DNA of 64,000 nt from Apoderus coryli (taxonomy: Eukaryota; Arthropoda; Insecta; Coleoptera; Attelabidae), in contig OU452199.1 of the NCBI GenBank assembly GCA_911728435.2, forward strand, positions 41,551,253 to 41,615,252, read 5' to 3'. This document shows positions 55,096 to 64,000 of the stretch, in pieces. The position numbers were made by a program, and so were the translations under genes. The notes under the pieces are model-generated. The model searched no databases. It was given only the letters and a program-made list of their open reading frames with translations, and had not been told where the DNA came from. The stretch's first letter is position 1. Each line of letters starts with the position of its first letter.

Positions 55096-55214
55096 AAGAT
55101 ACGTTAATAAAAATAAAATCCCTTTAATTCTCACGAACACTGTACCAAAAACACAGAATTAGATTACAAACACAATATTTATTTATCTCGTACATGCCGA
55201 CAATGAACTATATA

Positions 55215-55362
55215 TTGAACACAGGTGTGAACGGTATCTATCTACGTCTATGCGATTATTGTGACGTTTTAACCCATAATGGCGGCATGCGCGACGATAT
55301 GCGCAGGACGGCTCGCAAGCGGAAAGTCAGAATACTGTATTATTTATTATACTGTGGTTGGG
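55215..55362 (-). repeat. Repeat shared, inverted, with 28453-28600
   Basis: About 148 bases at roughly 95 percent identity by eye to the inverse of 28453-28600, including AACCCATAATGGCGGCATGC. Its position, 120 bases upstream of the THAP start codon, suggests a 5' terminal and promoter region of a THAP transposon. Confidence 0.75.
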
Positions 55363-55449
55363 CATTGCACCTTTGACAAGGCCTTATCAAAGCGTTGCAT
55401 GCACTCATAGCTCATAGCTCATAGCTATTTATACAAACAATCTTGTTAT

Positions 55450-55632
55450 GTCTTTTTGTAAAAATAAGGATACTTTTACAAAAAGAAGAGATCCATATAA
55501 AATATAGTGGGTGTCCATATATTAGTGGACACCCACTATATTTTATATGGATCTCTTCTTTTTGTAAAAATAAGGATACTTTTACAAAAAGAAGAGATCC
55601 ATATAAAATATAGTGGGTGTCCATATATTAGT
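55450..55632. repeat. Alternating direct and inverted repeat block
   Basis: A 75-base unit (TTTTACAAAAAGAAGAGATC through to GGGTGTCCATATATTAGTGG) appears, then inverted, then direct again. Each join is itself palindromic: GGTGTCCATATA / TTAGTGGACACC at 55512-55538, and TTTTTGTAAAA / TTTTACAAAAA around GGATAC. It could fold as one long hairpin or two, and could switch between them. Confidence 0.88.
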
Positions 55633-55739
55633 GGCATGTCCAAAAATATCATTAAAAATGAATTTGCGAGAGAAAACTGTCTAGGTATACTCGAACATTT
55701 AAAAAATCTAATAAAGTTGATATTTTCAGCAAGATATTG

Positions 55740-56389
55740 AACCCAAATTAATATAGGTACCTATTAAAATAATAATATATATAGTGTTCCATTTAAAATA
55801 AGCAAGTTAACTCTGTTACTTCCGGTAACAAGAAGTTTTTGTAACTTAGGCAAAAACTACCTATACAATCGATTCCCACTGGTACCTATAATCTCTATCT
55901 ATGGACCTACGTCTGCACGTGCCTATCTCTATTTGAAAGTCGTTTTCAAGTTTAGTTTGAGTAGGTAGGTAGGTACCTACCTACTAGGTTGTAATGTATA
56001 ATCTAAGAATGCCCTTTCAGCAATAATTAATGCCTACTTTAGTATTTACTATGCTTGATAATACTTTTAAAATGCAATAATTAACAAAAAACATACCTAC
56101 CTATAGGTATATACCTAGTTAACTAACCATATTTAATTTTAACATACCTACCTACCTACAAGTTTCAAGTTAATAACTGGATAGGTAGGTACTAAATAAT
56201 TCTTAAATTGGTACCAGCATGAACAAAACAAAGATACCTAAATCATCTCCCTATGACTAAGCAGTTCAAAATAAAACTCTCAATTTAGCCTATATGATAT
56301 TACAAACATGTATTATGTTACTAGGCGGACGACAACGTTGTCGTTAGTCTAAAATTCGATCGGTCGCTTGCCGCACACACAAAGGTCAT
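55740..56389. other. TAGG/CCTA-rich non-coding sequence
   Basis: Repeated stretches of TAGGTAGG and CCTACCTA in both orientations, often joined as TAGGTACCTA palindromes (55965, 56092, 56145, 56190). A tetranucleotide microsatellite; the insect telomere repeat TTAGG is different. No gene. Confidence 0.7.
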
Positions 56390-56494
56390 TTGAAGGTTAC
56401 TGCGTACATTCGCTCCGTGCGGTTTCCCTCTCCTTGCCGCACTGCACCACCTCTCTCACACTATGCGAGTGAATTCTTCATGATTACTCCTGAC

Positions 56495-56806
56495 ATGGAG
56501 GCGGAGCCTGGATGTGTTGGCTGTCCAATACAGCCGAGCAAACCGTTTTACGGTCGGGTCCCGCTGAAATTGAAAACCGTTTTATCGCTGCTACGTCTTA
56601 TTATTCTAGCTTGTTTTTTGTCGATGTTCGCGTTCTCTGTCACGCTAGTTATTTTTGTCATTATAAAAAGTTGGATTTGGGCGATGTTCAATTTTATTTT
56701 TACTGATTTTGATGTTCTGGGAATGTTTGCGATTTTAAGAAAATTGAAACAGAGTAAAGCTGGGAGTAATTTTTATATTTCATTAGGAACCTACCTACCT
56801 ACTTAA
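56495..56806 (+). CDS. Possible first exon of a small membrane protein
   Basis: From ATG 56495 the frame reads MEAEPGCVGCPIQPSKPF, a basic YGRVPLKLK segment, then two hydrophobic segments (about residues 30-55, LLRLIILACFLSMFAFSVTL, and onward with VIFVIIKSWIWAM). The region upstream (56330-56500) is more GC-rich than its surroundings, as for a promoter and 5' UTR. A possible donor is GTAAAG near 56753. The frame ends in TAGG-repeat-derived codons (LGTYLPT), so the exon must end before that. No family recognised. Confidence 0.4.
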   Translation: MEAEPGCVGCPIQPSKPFYGRVPLKLKTVLSLLRLIILACFLSMFAFSVTLVIFVIIKSWIWAMFNFIFTDFDVLGMFAILRKLKQSKAGSNFYISLGTYLPT

Positions 56807-57562
56807 GTGTATTGTTTTTGATAAATAGGTAGGATTTAATTTAACTGTTCATTTGAAATTGGTTTCTTGTAAACAATAGTTTGTTTATCGAAGGAAATTA
56901 TTGTTAGGTACTATATCTTGTATCTATAAAACAGGGTTTCTGAATTAATATTAATAAAGTAAATAACTACGAGGTCTGGCTAAAAAATATTAAGATTACT
57001 TATTACTGCTTTAAAACATTTTAAATTAAATTTATACATTGTTAACTAATTAGGTAACGATAATAGAACGATAATGCACCTGGGCACGTTCTATTTGATT
57101 CAGATTTAAGTACCTATAGGTACACTGAGGACCAAAAGTCACGCATAAATTCGATAAGATTTCAGAGACGAAGCATTGCCGATCGTGTATAGTAGATAAC
57201 CGTAATTATTGCATATTATCTTTCTCTTACAACCCTGTATCTTTTTATTTTTTTTTTTTTTGATTCTTCATAAGATTCTAAGAATATTTAAAACAGTACT
57301 CTCGTTAAATGTGATATTTATGGTTTTATGTTCACCATACACTAGACAATTAATTGTTGCACAACAGCGTCAGTTGGCTAGGTATTAATCCAGTTTTGTT
57401 AAAAAAATAATATTACTAAACCTTATCAACAATAATAAAGAAGAAATAATTATCTTATAGAGAATTTTTTAACAAATAAATTGGATTATATTCTGTCCAT
57501 AAAATAGCAAACAAGAACCCGACGATACCTACCAGCAAACTACAGAAAATATTCAAAATATA
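56807..57562. other. no recognisable gene
   Basis: AT-rich with occasional TAGGTA motifs. Nothing else recognised. Confidence 0.5.
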
Positions 57563-58542
57563 TACAGGGTGTTTCAGAAAGACATGGTCAAAATTCGTGA
57601 GCGAATTGGGGACATCTAATTATGAAAAAAACCTAAATTGTAATTTTTGGAAAAGTACTTATTTACAAAGATACAGGGTGTTTAAGATGACTGCCTGAGG
57701 ACGATTTTTTTGAAATATTTTCGAAACGAGTAAAGAAGAAATAACCAAATGTAGCATATTTATTCACCTAGTTAAATGTCGTAAACTGACATGAAATTGA
57801 ATAAAAAAGGATGACCATAGGCGGGTAAACGAGGGGGGGGGGGGGGGTTGCATTGCCTTAATTATAACCTAACTTTTTTTCCTTGCGATTTTTATTCATT
57901 TTGTGTCAAAAATGTGATAAAATAAAGTTTTCTACATAAAAAAGGCATACTTCTTTTTTCTCGAAAAACTTAAGGGTTTTCGAGAAATTCGAGATTGAAA
58001 ATGTTAGGACAAAACTGACAGCATTAATAAAATTATTAAAATACAGTTTGCTAACGAATAGGTAGTTTTCCAAAATTTTATTAATGCTGTTTACTAAGGA
58101 CCAGTTTTATCCTCAAATTTTCAACCTCGAATTTCTCGAAAACCTTTAAGTTTTTCGAGAAAAAAGAAGTATGCCTTTTTTATGTAGAAAACTTTATTTA
58201 ATCACATTTTTGACACAAAATGAATAAAAATCACAAGGAAAACAAGTTAGGTTATAATTAAGACAAGCGTCCCCCCGTTTACCCGCCTATGGTCATCTTT
58301 TTTTATTCAATTTCATGTCAGTTTACGACATTTAACTAGGTGAATAAACATGCTACATTTGGTTAATTCATCTTTACTCGTTTCGAAAATATTTCAAAAA
58401 AATCGTCCTCAGGCAGTCATCTTTAACACCCTGTATGTTTGTAAATAACGACATTTCGAAATTTACAATTTAGGTTTTCTTCATGATTAGATGTCCTCGA
58501 TTCGCTCACAAATTTTGGCCATGTTTTCTGAAACACCCTGTA
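57563..58542. repeat. Near-perfect 1-kb palindrome with two nested sets of ends
   Basis: The outer ends CAGGGTGTTTCAGAAAGACA (57565) and the inverse (to 58541) are flanked by TA. About 105 bases inside, a second pair of ends, TACAGGGTGTTTAAGATGAC (57671) and its inverse (58418-58437), repeats the same CAGGGTGTTT signature. The arms are about 450 bases and differ by few changes, around a centre of about 60 bases near 58030-58090. A G15 run at 57835 interrupts the left arm only (the right arm has a short C run). No coding capacity. Confidence 0.92.
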
Positions 58543-60369
58543 TAAATAATGCAAAGTTGTTTTGCCTGTTTTCTAGAGAATTGATTTTAATAGTTTACGA
58601 AACGTAGATAAGCAAATTCATGTTGATACTGCAAGATATAAGATTTTTCGAGCGCAATTCGAGGAACGCTCGTAATGAACGGACCAGGATCCGTAGATCA
58701 GATTTGTAGGTACCTACATTGTAATTTCGGTAGGTGCCTAGGTAGGCAAGACTTTTTTTAACCGATAAATTGAAAACCCCTGTAGACAGGTTCTTAAAAA
58801 AATCGTACCTATATTATAGTGACCACAAAAAAGGTCAAATCTAAATACCTACATAGATTAATTATTAATTAATTAATAGCTAGGCTACCTATTAATAAAT
58901 AAAGGTACCTAGGTGGTACCTACCCTCCTAGGAATTCGATTTTTTAATACCTATCTATTTTGACCTACCTAATTGCACACGTAAGATCCCTACGTACGTA
59001 ATTAGCACAATCAATTGCTAACATCTAACATTTATCGTTAAAACCTAGTTTGGTAGGTACCTATCAATAATTTGGATATATAGGTACCTACCTACTCAAC
59101 AATAAATAATAAATAAAAAAGTAGATAAGTTAAGTAGGAAGCTATCAATTTTAAAAGCATTCGTTGTATTATAAAACAAATACAAAACAAAGTCTCTTTC
59201 ATGAACCTAATCATGAGTTTTTTTTTATCTCAATTAAGCATTCATTCGTTCAAAATGAATAATAAAACAAGTTTTTTTTGTTACGAAACAAAAAACCATA
59301 ATCATGAGTACGTAGAAGCCGCCTCCCCTAAATCGTCAGCGAAAATGGAATCGTCCAAAGCAGTTAGGTCACACAGCGAGTGCAGATAGAAAATATACAA
59401 CATGTTCAAGGTTTCAAGCAGGCGTGCGAAACAAGGATAGCTGCCGTAGAATTTGTGTGGTGTTAAATGTGCAGTTGTCTCGCTCTAAAAAGTTTGAAGA
59501 GCTATTGGGTAAAAAATATAGCTGTCGTCTACGTCGTAGGTACGTAGAACATATTAAGTTTAAAAATGTTCTGACGATAGATATTTGAATAGGTACAACA
59601 GGTTTAGGTAGTTTGTTCAACAAACAGGACAATGAACAGGCAGTAGGCAGTATAATTAGACAGTAATTTTGTTGTTATGTGTATTTTATTCCAGATTAGG
59701 GACTTAGCTAGGTAGGTAATCGATATTTTGCTGACTCATGAGTTAATCATAGGGGTCGGTATAGGAATGTGGGTATAATTTGTTCTCCCTAAGTACCTAG
59801 GTAGGACAGAACATTTCGTTTGATAATAATAAAACGTTAGAATAAACCACAGCACAAAAACATTTTAAGAAACAAGCACTTGCTTATAGTCAGACAGAGA
59901 GACATTTTTAGCTCTCCATAGGGTAGGTACCCTTGATTATAAGTACCGTAACTACACATCATATTGTATTTACAGGATAGGGCCCAAATAGGTCCCTACA
60001 TTTGTTAAAATAGTGCCTATTTATACAGGGTGTTTCAACAATTTAGAAACAAATGGATTTTTTTACACCAGAAAATATGAAATTCCGAATTTCAAACACT
60101 TTTGCCCGATTAACACCAGGTATTTTGAATTAAATTCAAAAACTGTTTAAAGATAGAAGTTCATTAGAAATTGATAGAAGGAAATAAAAAGTTTCATTTT
60201 TTAATTAAATAGGTATATACAGGGAGTTCTATTTGAAAAAATGTTACGACTATTTAAATTAAATTAAAAGTTAGCACCGATTGCGAATCGCTTCCGCGCA
60301 AGCTGTTACGTGACGTTCTTTCAAGGTCAAACACTTTTGCCTAGTCCCCCACTACGCCGCCATTACATA
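58543..60369. other. TAGG-rich non-coding sequence
   Basis: Many TAGGTACC/GGTACCTA palindromes (58705-59095). An isolated TACAGGGTGTTTCAACAAT end lies at about 60026. The frame at 59201-59389 has no recognisable motif. Confidence 0.55.
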
Positions 60370-60639
60370 CCGGGTGTCCCACCGGGAAGGAATTTCATCG
60401 ATTATGGATAAACTACACTGTGGAACAATCTGAAAATCTCCTGTAGTGCTTAGGTCGACGGGACCAATTCGGCTAAAATGTTTTCAAGAATCTAGCACTT
60501 CCGGTTATACCGGAAATGGGTATCAACTTCCTTATTTCAAACACGACCCTATATAATTTTTTGGATATCTTTCTTGGGTTTTTGGTTCGTATTGACAAAC
60601 ACATAAAAAATTTTTATTTCATGTCAAAAAAATTTTTTT

Positions 60640-60685
60640 TTCCTTTACGACGTTTCGACAAAATAGTTTTTTTCTTCTTCAGGTG
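60640..60685 (-). ncRNA. Hammerhead-like block, A-rich, left arm
   Basis: The minus strand reads CTGAAGA, an A/T-rich stem II region, GAAA, CGTC. The core boxes match, but stems I and II pair poorly. Confidence 0.35.
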
Positions 60686-60861
60686 TTTTTTTTTTTTTCG
60701 TCAGTGTTCCAACATCTTTAGTGTTCTCTTTTTCTTTTTTTTTTATTATTATTTCAATTATTGGTATTTGTAATTTGTTTCGGGAAAAGAAAAAAAAATA
60801 ATAAAAAAAAAAGAAAAAGAGAACACTAAAGATGTTGGAAGACTGACGAAAAAAAAAAAAA

Positions 60862-60906
60862 AAACCTGAAGAAGAAAAAAACTATTTTGTCGAAACGTCG
60901 TAAAGG
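60862..60906 (+). ncRNA. Hammerhead-like block, A-rich, right arm
   Basis: Inverse partner of 60640-60685 with the same core boxes (CTGAAGA, then GAAACGTC). Poor stems, so activity is doubtful. Confidence 0.35.
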
Positions 60907-61569
60907 AAAAAAAAATTTTTTTGACATGAAATAAAATTTTTTTATCCCACCATTGTTTGTCAATACGAACCAAAAACCCAAGAAAGATATCCAAAAAGAT
61001 GTGAAGAGTGTTTAGAAGTTCAAGGTCAACATTGTGAACATTTGTTAAAGTAATTTTTTTTATGAGTTGACCTTAGCCAAGTTTGTATCATACGATGACG
61101 TTATTATTTAATCAAATTCTTCACAGACTCGCAACTTTCGAAATTATGTATTATTAGTTTAACAACTTTTGGTGATGGTTTATGTTTTTCTGGGTATTTG
61201 GTAGCAAATGTTATCACACGTTCTTGTTATCATTCTGTCACATTATCCATAAATAATAAATAAATTTAGATAGTATTCGTTAGTATAATTGATACGTCCG
61301 CCATGATTATTACTACAAATTAATGTGTACAATTTGTCATAATTATTGATTATTTTTGTCAAGTGTCATATTTATTTGCTATCTTAAGCCATCATGGCCA
61401 ACTACTTACAATCAATTAAATTTCAAATTCATATCACTATTGTAATAGAAAAATGTAAAATTGCCAATATTTTGAAAACTATCAGTTTTTGTGATAGACA
61501 TCCTTTCATTTACAAATTTGGAATTATGACACTTTTTTCAATTTGATTTTTTACCCTTTTTTTCAAATA

Positions 61570-62871
61570 GGGGAGACCGGGGTCAATTGTAACACGGGTC
61601 AATTGAAACAGTGATCAAAACTTCTTTCTGGTAAAGATTGTATAACCAAACTGTGCTAATAACATATAGAAATATCGGCGAGCTTCTTCTGGCAGTACTC
61701 CGCGGGCCGTTAAAGCAAGCATATGAACTTAGTGCGAGATTTTGTGTTTTCACGTGTCCAAAGTAAGTATTTACGATATTTCTTATGTATGTGTAATTGA
61801 GTCTGTGTATGTGTTTAGTTCGTTGTCAACTTTATATTAGTTAGGCCATTAAGTTAGCTTTATTTTACGTTGGTTAGTATTTCAAATTAATTTCGCTTGT
61901 AGTAAATATGGTATCATTTATTTCAAAATGTCGCTTGGGGTCAGTTGTAACGGGGACGTTTGTAACGCTTCAATTGACCCCACCTTTTTGTAAAATAAAT
62001 TACTTAGTTTATTTAATTTCAGATACCCCGTAAAAGAGTCCTAAAAACTGATAGATCAAGTCGAGATATATCTTTATATGAATCAGCATACGTAGAGCTT
62101 CAAAAAGGGCTATCTCTACGTCTAGGTGCTGACCAATTTCGTATATCGCATGTGTCTTTGTTGAGGTACAAGCGAAAGATAGACGTGGATTGAAAATGGT
62201 ATGGCGGGAGAAGATTGGTTTTCTCGTTTCATATCAAGGCACCGTGACTTATCAATACGAGCACTACAAGCAACCAGTTTATCCAGAGCAACGCAATGTT
62301 GATGAAACTGGCGTAACAACAGTCCAGAAACCAATGAATTTCAAAACCCTACTCCATCAACTTCTCGGGGACTAGAAAATTTTGAAATTTCCGAAAATAC
62401 TTTAGATAAATCAACCACCCAAAATGAGACTTTTTGACCAGAAGCTGTGAGGTGTTTTGGAAAAGATCCACCACGAAAGGTGGCAGCAAAAGGAAAGAAA
62501 AAAAGAAAGTCCAAACTTGTACACCTCAATCAATACCTCATAAGCAGTTATGAAGTTATGAGGCAATTTTGTTATAGTTCCTACTTGGTTTTGAATATTT
62601 TTTGTTGACTAATAAATGAAAATAAACAATATATTGTCCCCATTACCATTGTTTCAATTGACCCTTGACCGGGGTCGTTTGTAACATTATGCACCATCTC
62701 TTATTTCTTTTGAATATTCCTTTCCTGCTTATCAATAGTTTAATTTAACTGCTAGGTTAAGTATATCAAACTCCCAGCTATACGTGAACATAAATTTAGA
62801 ATCATTTCCATTCAGTTTCTAGCCAGAAAAAAATATTTGTAAAAAATGGTTCAATTGTCCCCGGTCTCCCC
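61570..62871 (+). mobile_element. Pogo/Tigger-type transposon, internally deleted, TA duplication
   Basis: The ends GGGGAGACCGGGGTCAATTG (61570) and, inverted, GGGGAGACCGGGGACAATTG (to 62871) are flanked by TA. The 1302-base element encodes a pogo-type transposase that lacks most of its DDE domain. The phrase GGGTCAATTG or close variants recurs near both ends (61580, 61607, 61938, 61970, 62655, 62670), probable transposase-binding subterminal repeats. Confidence 0.88.
62023..62530 (+). pseudogene. Pogo/Tigger transposase with the DDE core deleted
   Basis: After an AG acceptor (62022): IPRKRVLKTDRSSRDI, then a psq-type helix-turn-helix ending LLRYKRKIDVD. A frame change follows, then AGEDWFSRFISRHRDLSIRA (CENP-B helix-turn-helix), RAT, and then directly NVDETGVTTVQKP, which holds the first catalytic Asp. 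The following stretch PEAVRCFGKDPPRKVAAKGK and KKRKSK is the usual C-terminal tail. About 150 residues with the rest of the catalytic triad are missing between them. Two stops lie at the N-V joint (near 62296). Confidence 0.82.
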
Positions 62872-63298
62872 TACCCTGTATTAATATTTACTAAAAAAAT
62901 ATACGTACGCGCCTAAAGTAGGTCTATATCTCCTAGGATATTCTAACAAATTAAATTATTAAAGCTTCCATATAATAATAATAAAAAACTGTTATTATTC
63001 TTTATTCTGAAAACGTCATATTTGACATAAAATTTCAAATATTTCGAAAACGGCTGGCGATAGGTATAACATATTATGCATGAAATATGTTTAGAATTAC
63101 AAGGAAAATCCAAAAAAAATATAATTTATATAGGGTCGTATTTGAAATAAGGAAGTTAATACCCATTTCCGGTATAACCGGAAGTGCTAGATTCTTGAAA
63201 ACATTTTAGCCGAATTGGTCCCGTCGACCTAAGTACTAGACAAGATTTTCAGATTGTTCCACAGTGTAGTTTCTCCATAATGGAGGTGGGACACCCGG

Positions 63299-63499
63299 TA
63301 TATGTCACGTCTTTGCCCCTGTCGTTTGTGTTTTCACACTGCTTTGCTTGTCATGTCAATGAACAATCCCGCCGATTGTTAAGTGCTTTGTTCAGAAAAT
63401 TGGGCAAAACAGTTTCAAGAGTTTATCCAATTGTCACTGACCAATTTAACTACAAAAATTTTCTACGAGCTGAGTGCCACATTCTTTGTCATTTTTGTC
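63299..63499. other. no recognisable gene
   Basis: Sequence between the composite element and the mariner relic. Open frames here are not supported. Confidence 0.4.
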
Positions 63500-63735
63500 A
63501 TTGTTGTTGTTGAAAGAACAAAAAGCAGCAACTGGATAAGCCTCATTGGGAATTATTGGCCATCCACCAACAAACCTGATTTAGCACCATCAGTTCATCT
63601 TTTTACAAAACAAGACATGTTAAAAAAACTGTTACTAACTGGTTTAACAGGTGGCAGAGTCCTTATGATAATATTCTTTTTTAAGTGCTATCGAAACGTA
63701 CTGTCAAATACCTATATAGAGTCCCCCTTAAAAAA
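63500..63735 (+). pseudogene. Mariner-like transposase C-terminal relic
   Basis: PDLAPSVHLFTK in one frame recalls the [12 protein letters not shown] block with the third Asp lost. HWELLAIH just before it and KKTVTNWFN in a neighbouring frame fit the surrounding mariner C-terminus. Heavily decayed, without visible ends. Confidence 0.45.
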
Positions 63736-64000
63736 AACATAACTTTTGATATGCCACGAATTCGTCAGTATCTGTCGACCCATGTCTTGGTCTAGTTCTA
63801 CTGAATTAGACTGAGGCCCTGCTGAATTAATCAAAATCCCTTGTGTAGGTACCTAAAACAAGTAATTTTGCTAGGCCACGAAATTATTTTCATTTATTAT
63901 ACCTATTTACGGAGACAAATTCATATTATAGGTAGTTCGAACTTATTACCTATATCACAGCTATAACAATTCAAAAATAATAATATTTTCATTATTATTA
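63736..64000. other. no recognisable gene
   Basis: Non-coding sequence to the window edge. Confidence 0.5.

Larger units (their letters stand above)
60557..60997. repeat. Nested hairpin element with A/T homopolymers
   Basis: TTTTTGGATATCTTTCTTGG on the left and its inverse on the right (to 60997). The arms of about 210 bases are nearly identical, with T and A runs up to 16 bases, around a centre near 60770. Both arms carry a hammerhead-like block. The ORFs predicted on each strand of this hairpin are composition artefacts. Confidence 0.85.
60370..63298. mobile_element. Composite inverted-repeat element with CCGGGTGTCCCACC ends and TA duplication
   Basis: Arms of about 190-200 bases (60370-60556 and about 63110-63298) are inverses, including CTACACTGTGGAACAATCTG and ACTTCCGGTTATACCGGAAA. 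TA flanks each end. The interior is made of two further elements, a hairpin (60557-60997) and a pogo-like element (61570-62871), so the 2.9-kb size is due to later insertions into a small MITE. Confidence 0.88.

Noticed and set aside
55412..55740. Two overlapping open frames with the same repeated peptide
   Set aside because: Direct reflection of the alternating inverted repeat at 55450-55632.
55980..56160. Telomere-like repeats
   Set aside because: The unit is TAGG, not the insect TTAGG, and it occurs in short palindromic patches in both orientations.
60516..60994. Phe-rich open frames on both strands
   Set aside because: Products of T and A homopolymers in a hairpin; the two frames are mirror images of each other.

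Overview
This is a window of insect nuclear DNA: AT-rich, intron-containing and crowded with transposable elements. Four genes can be named or strongly argued: eyes absent (eya, + strand, 3' part, exons between 16990 and 23814), a complete PHAF1/UPF0183 (C16orf70-type) gene (+ strand, seven exons between 29119 and 37156), a complete dysbindin gene (- strand, three exons, 46841 to 45977), and an unnamed small two-exon gene (+ strand, 47977-48594) followed directly by a second unnamed reading frame (48595-49137). A long Ser/Thr/Asn-rich reading frame (50932-52173) and a possible first exon of a membrane protein (56495-56806) are less certain. The insect assignment rests on Eya with its insect-like C-terminus, on Jockey/R1-type non-LTR elements, mariner, Tc1, DUF4817-type and pogo remnants, and on the intron style. 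A beetle is plausible, but the order cannot be fixed from sequence alone.

Layout. 1-10400: broken non-LTR retrotransposons (1-1480, 3488-4920, 6790-7125, 7239-9840) separated by inverted-repeat elements (2020-3482, 9857-10382). 10390-16540: little coding content apart from a THAP-domain transposon with terminal inverted repeats (12643-14016) and an RNase H fragment. 16990-23814: eya, whose last intron holds an apparently intact 1296-bp mariner with TA duplication, and an antisense R1/I-type retroelement fragment. 24126-28600: hAT and Tc1 relics plus hairpin elements. 29119-37156: PHAF1, whose last two introns of about 3 kb each are full of antisense retrotransposon debris and a 150-bp tandem repeat. 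37880-45722: SINE-like, LTR/gypsy-like, RNase H, MITE and Jockey fragments. 45977-52173: dysbindin, the unnamed genes, and a Harbinger relic with a TTA duplication. 52600-64000: mostly inverted-repeat elements, TAGG/CCTA microsatellite, a second THAP exon fragment, a nearly perfect 1-kb palindrome, and a nest of three elements (60370-63298) that includes an internally deleted pogo/Tigger element.

The strongest unusual signal is a recurring set of hammerhead-ribozyme-like cores (CTGATGA, stem II, GAAA, then a UH cleavage site) lying in the arms of inverted-repeat elements. Three copies keep every core box and the stems (2723-2765 -, 9927-9966 -, 10273-10312 +). At least two others are decayed (5371-5408, 26992-27038), and a related pair is A-rich (60640-60906). 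Hammerheads of this short-stem-III type are known from Penelope-like elements and retrozymes. Here they sit head to head in foldback elements with no recognisable protein.

The host genes do not form a pathway together: eya is a transcription cofactor and HAD phosphatase, PHAF1 acts in autophagy, and dysbindin acts in BLOC-1 trafficking. What they share is retrotransposon-loaded introns.
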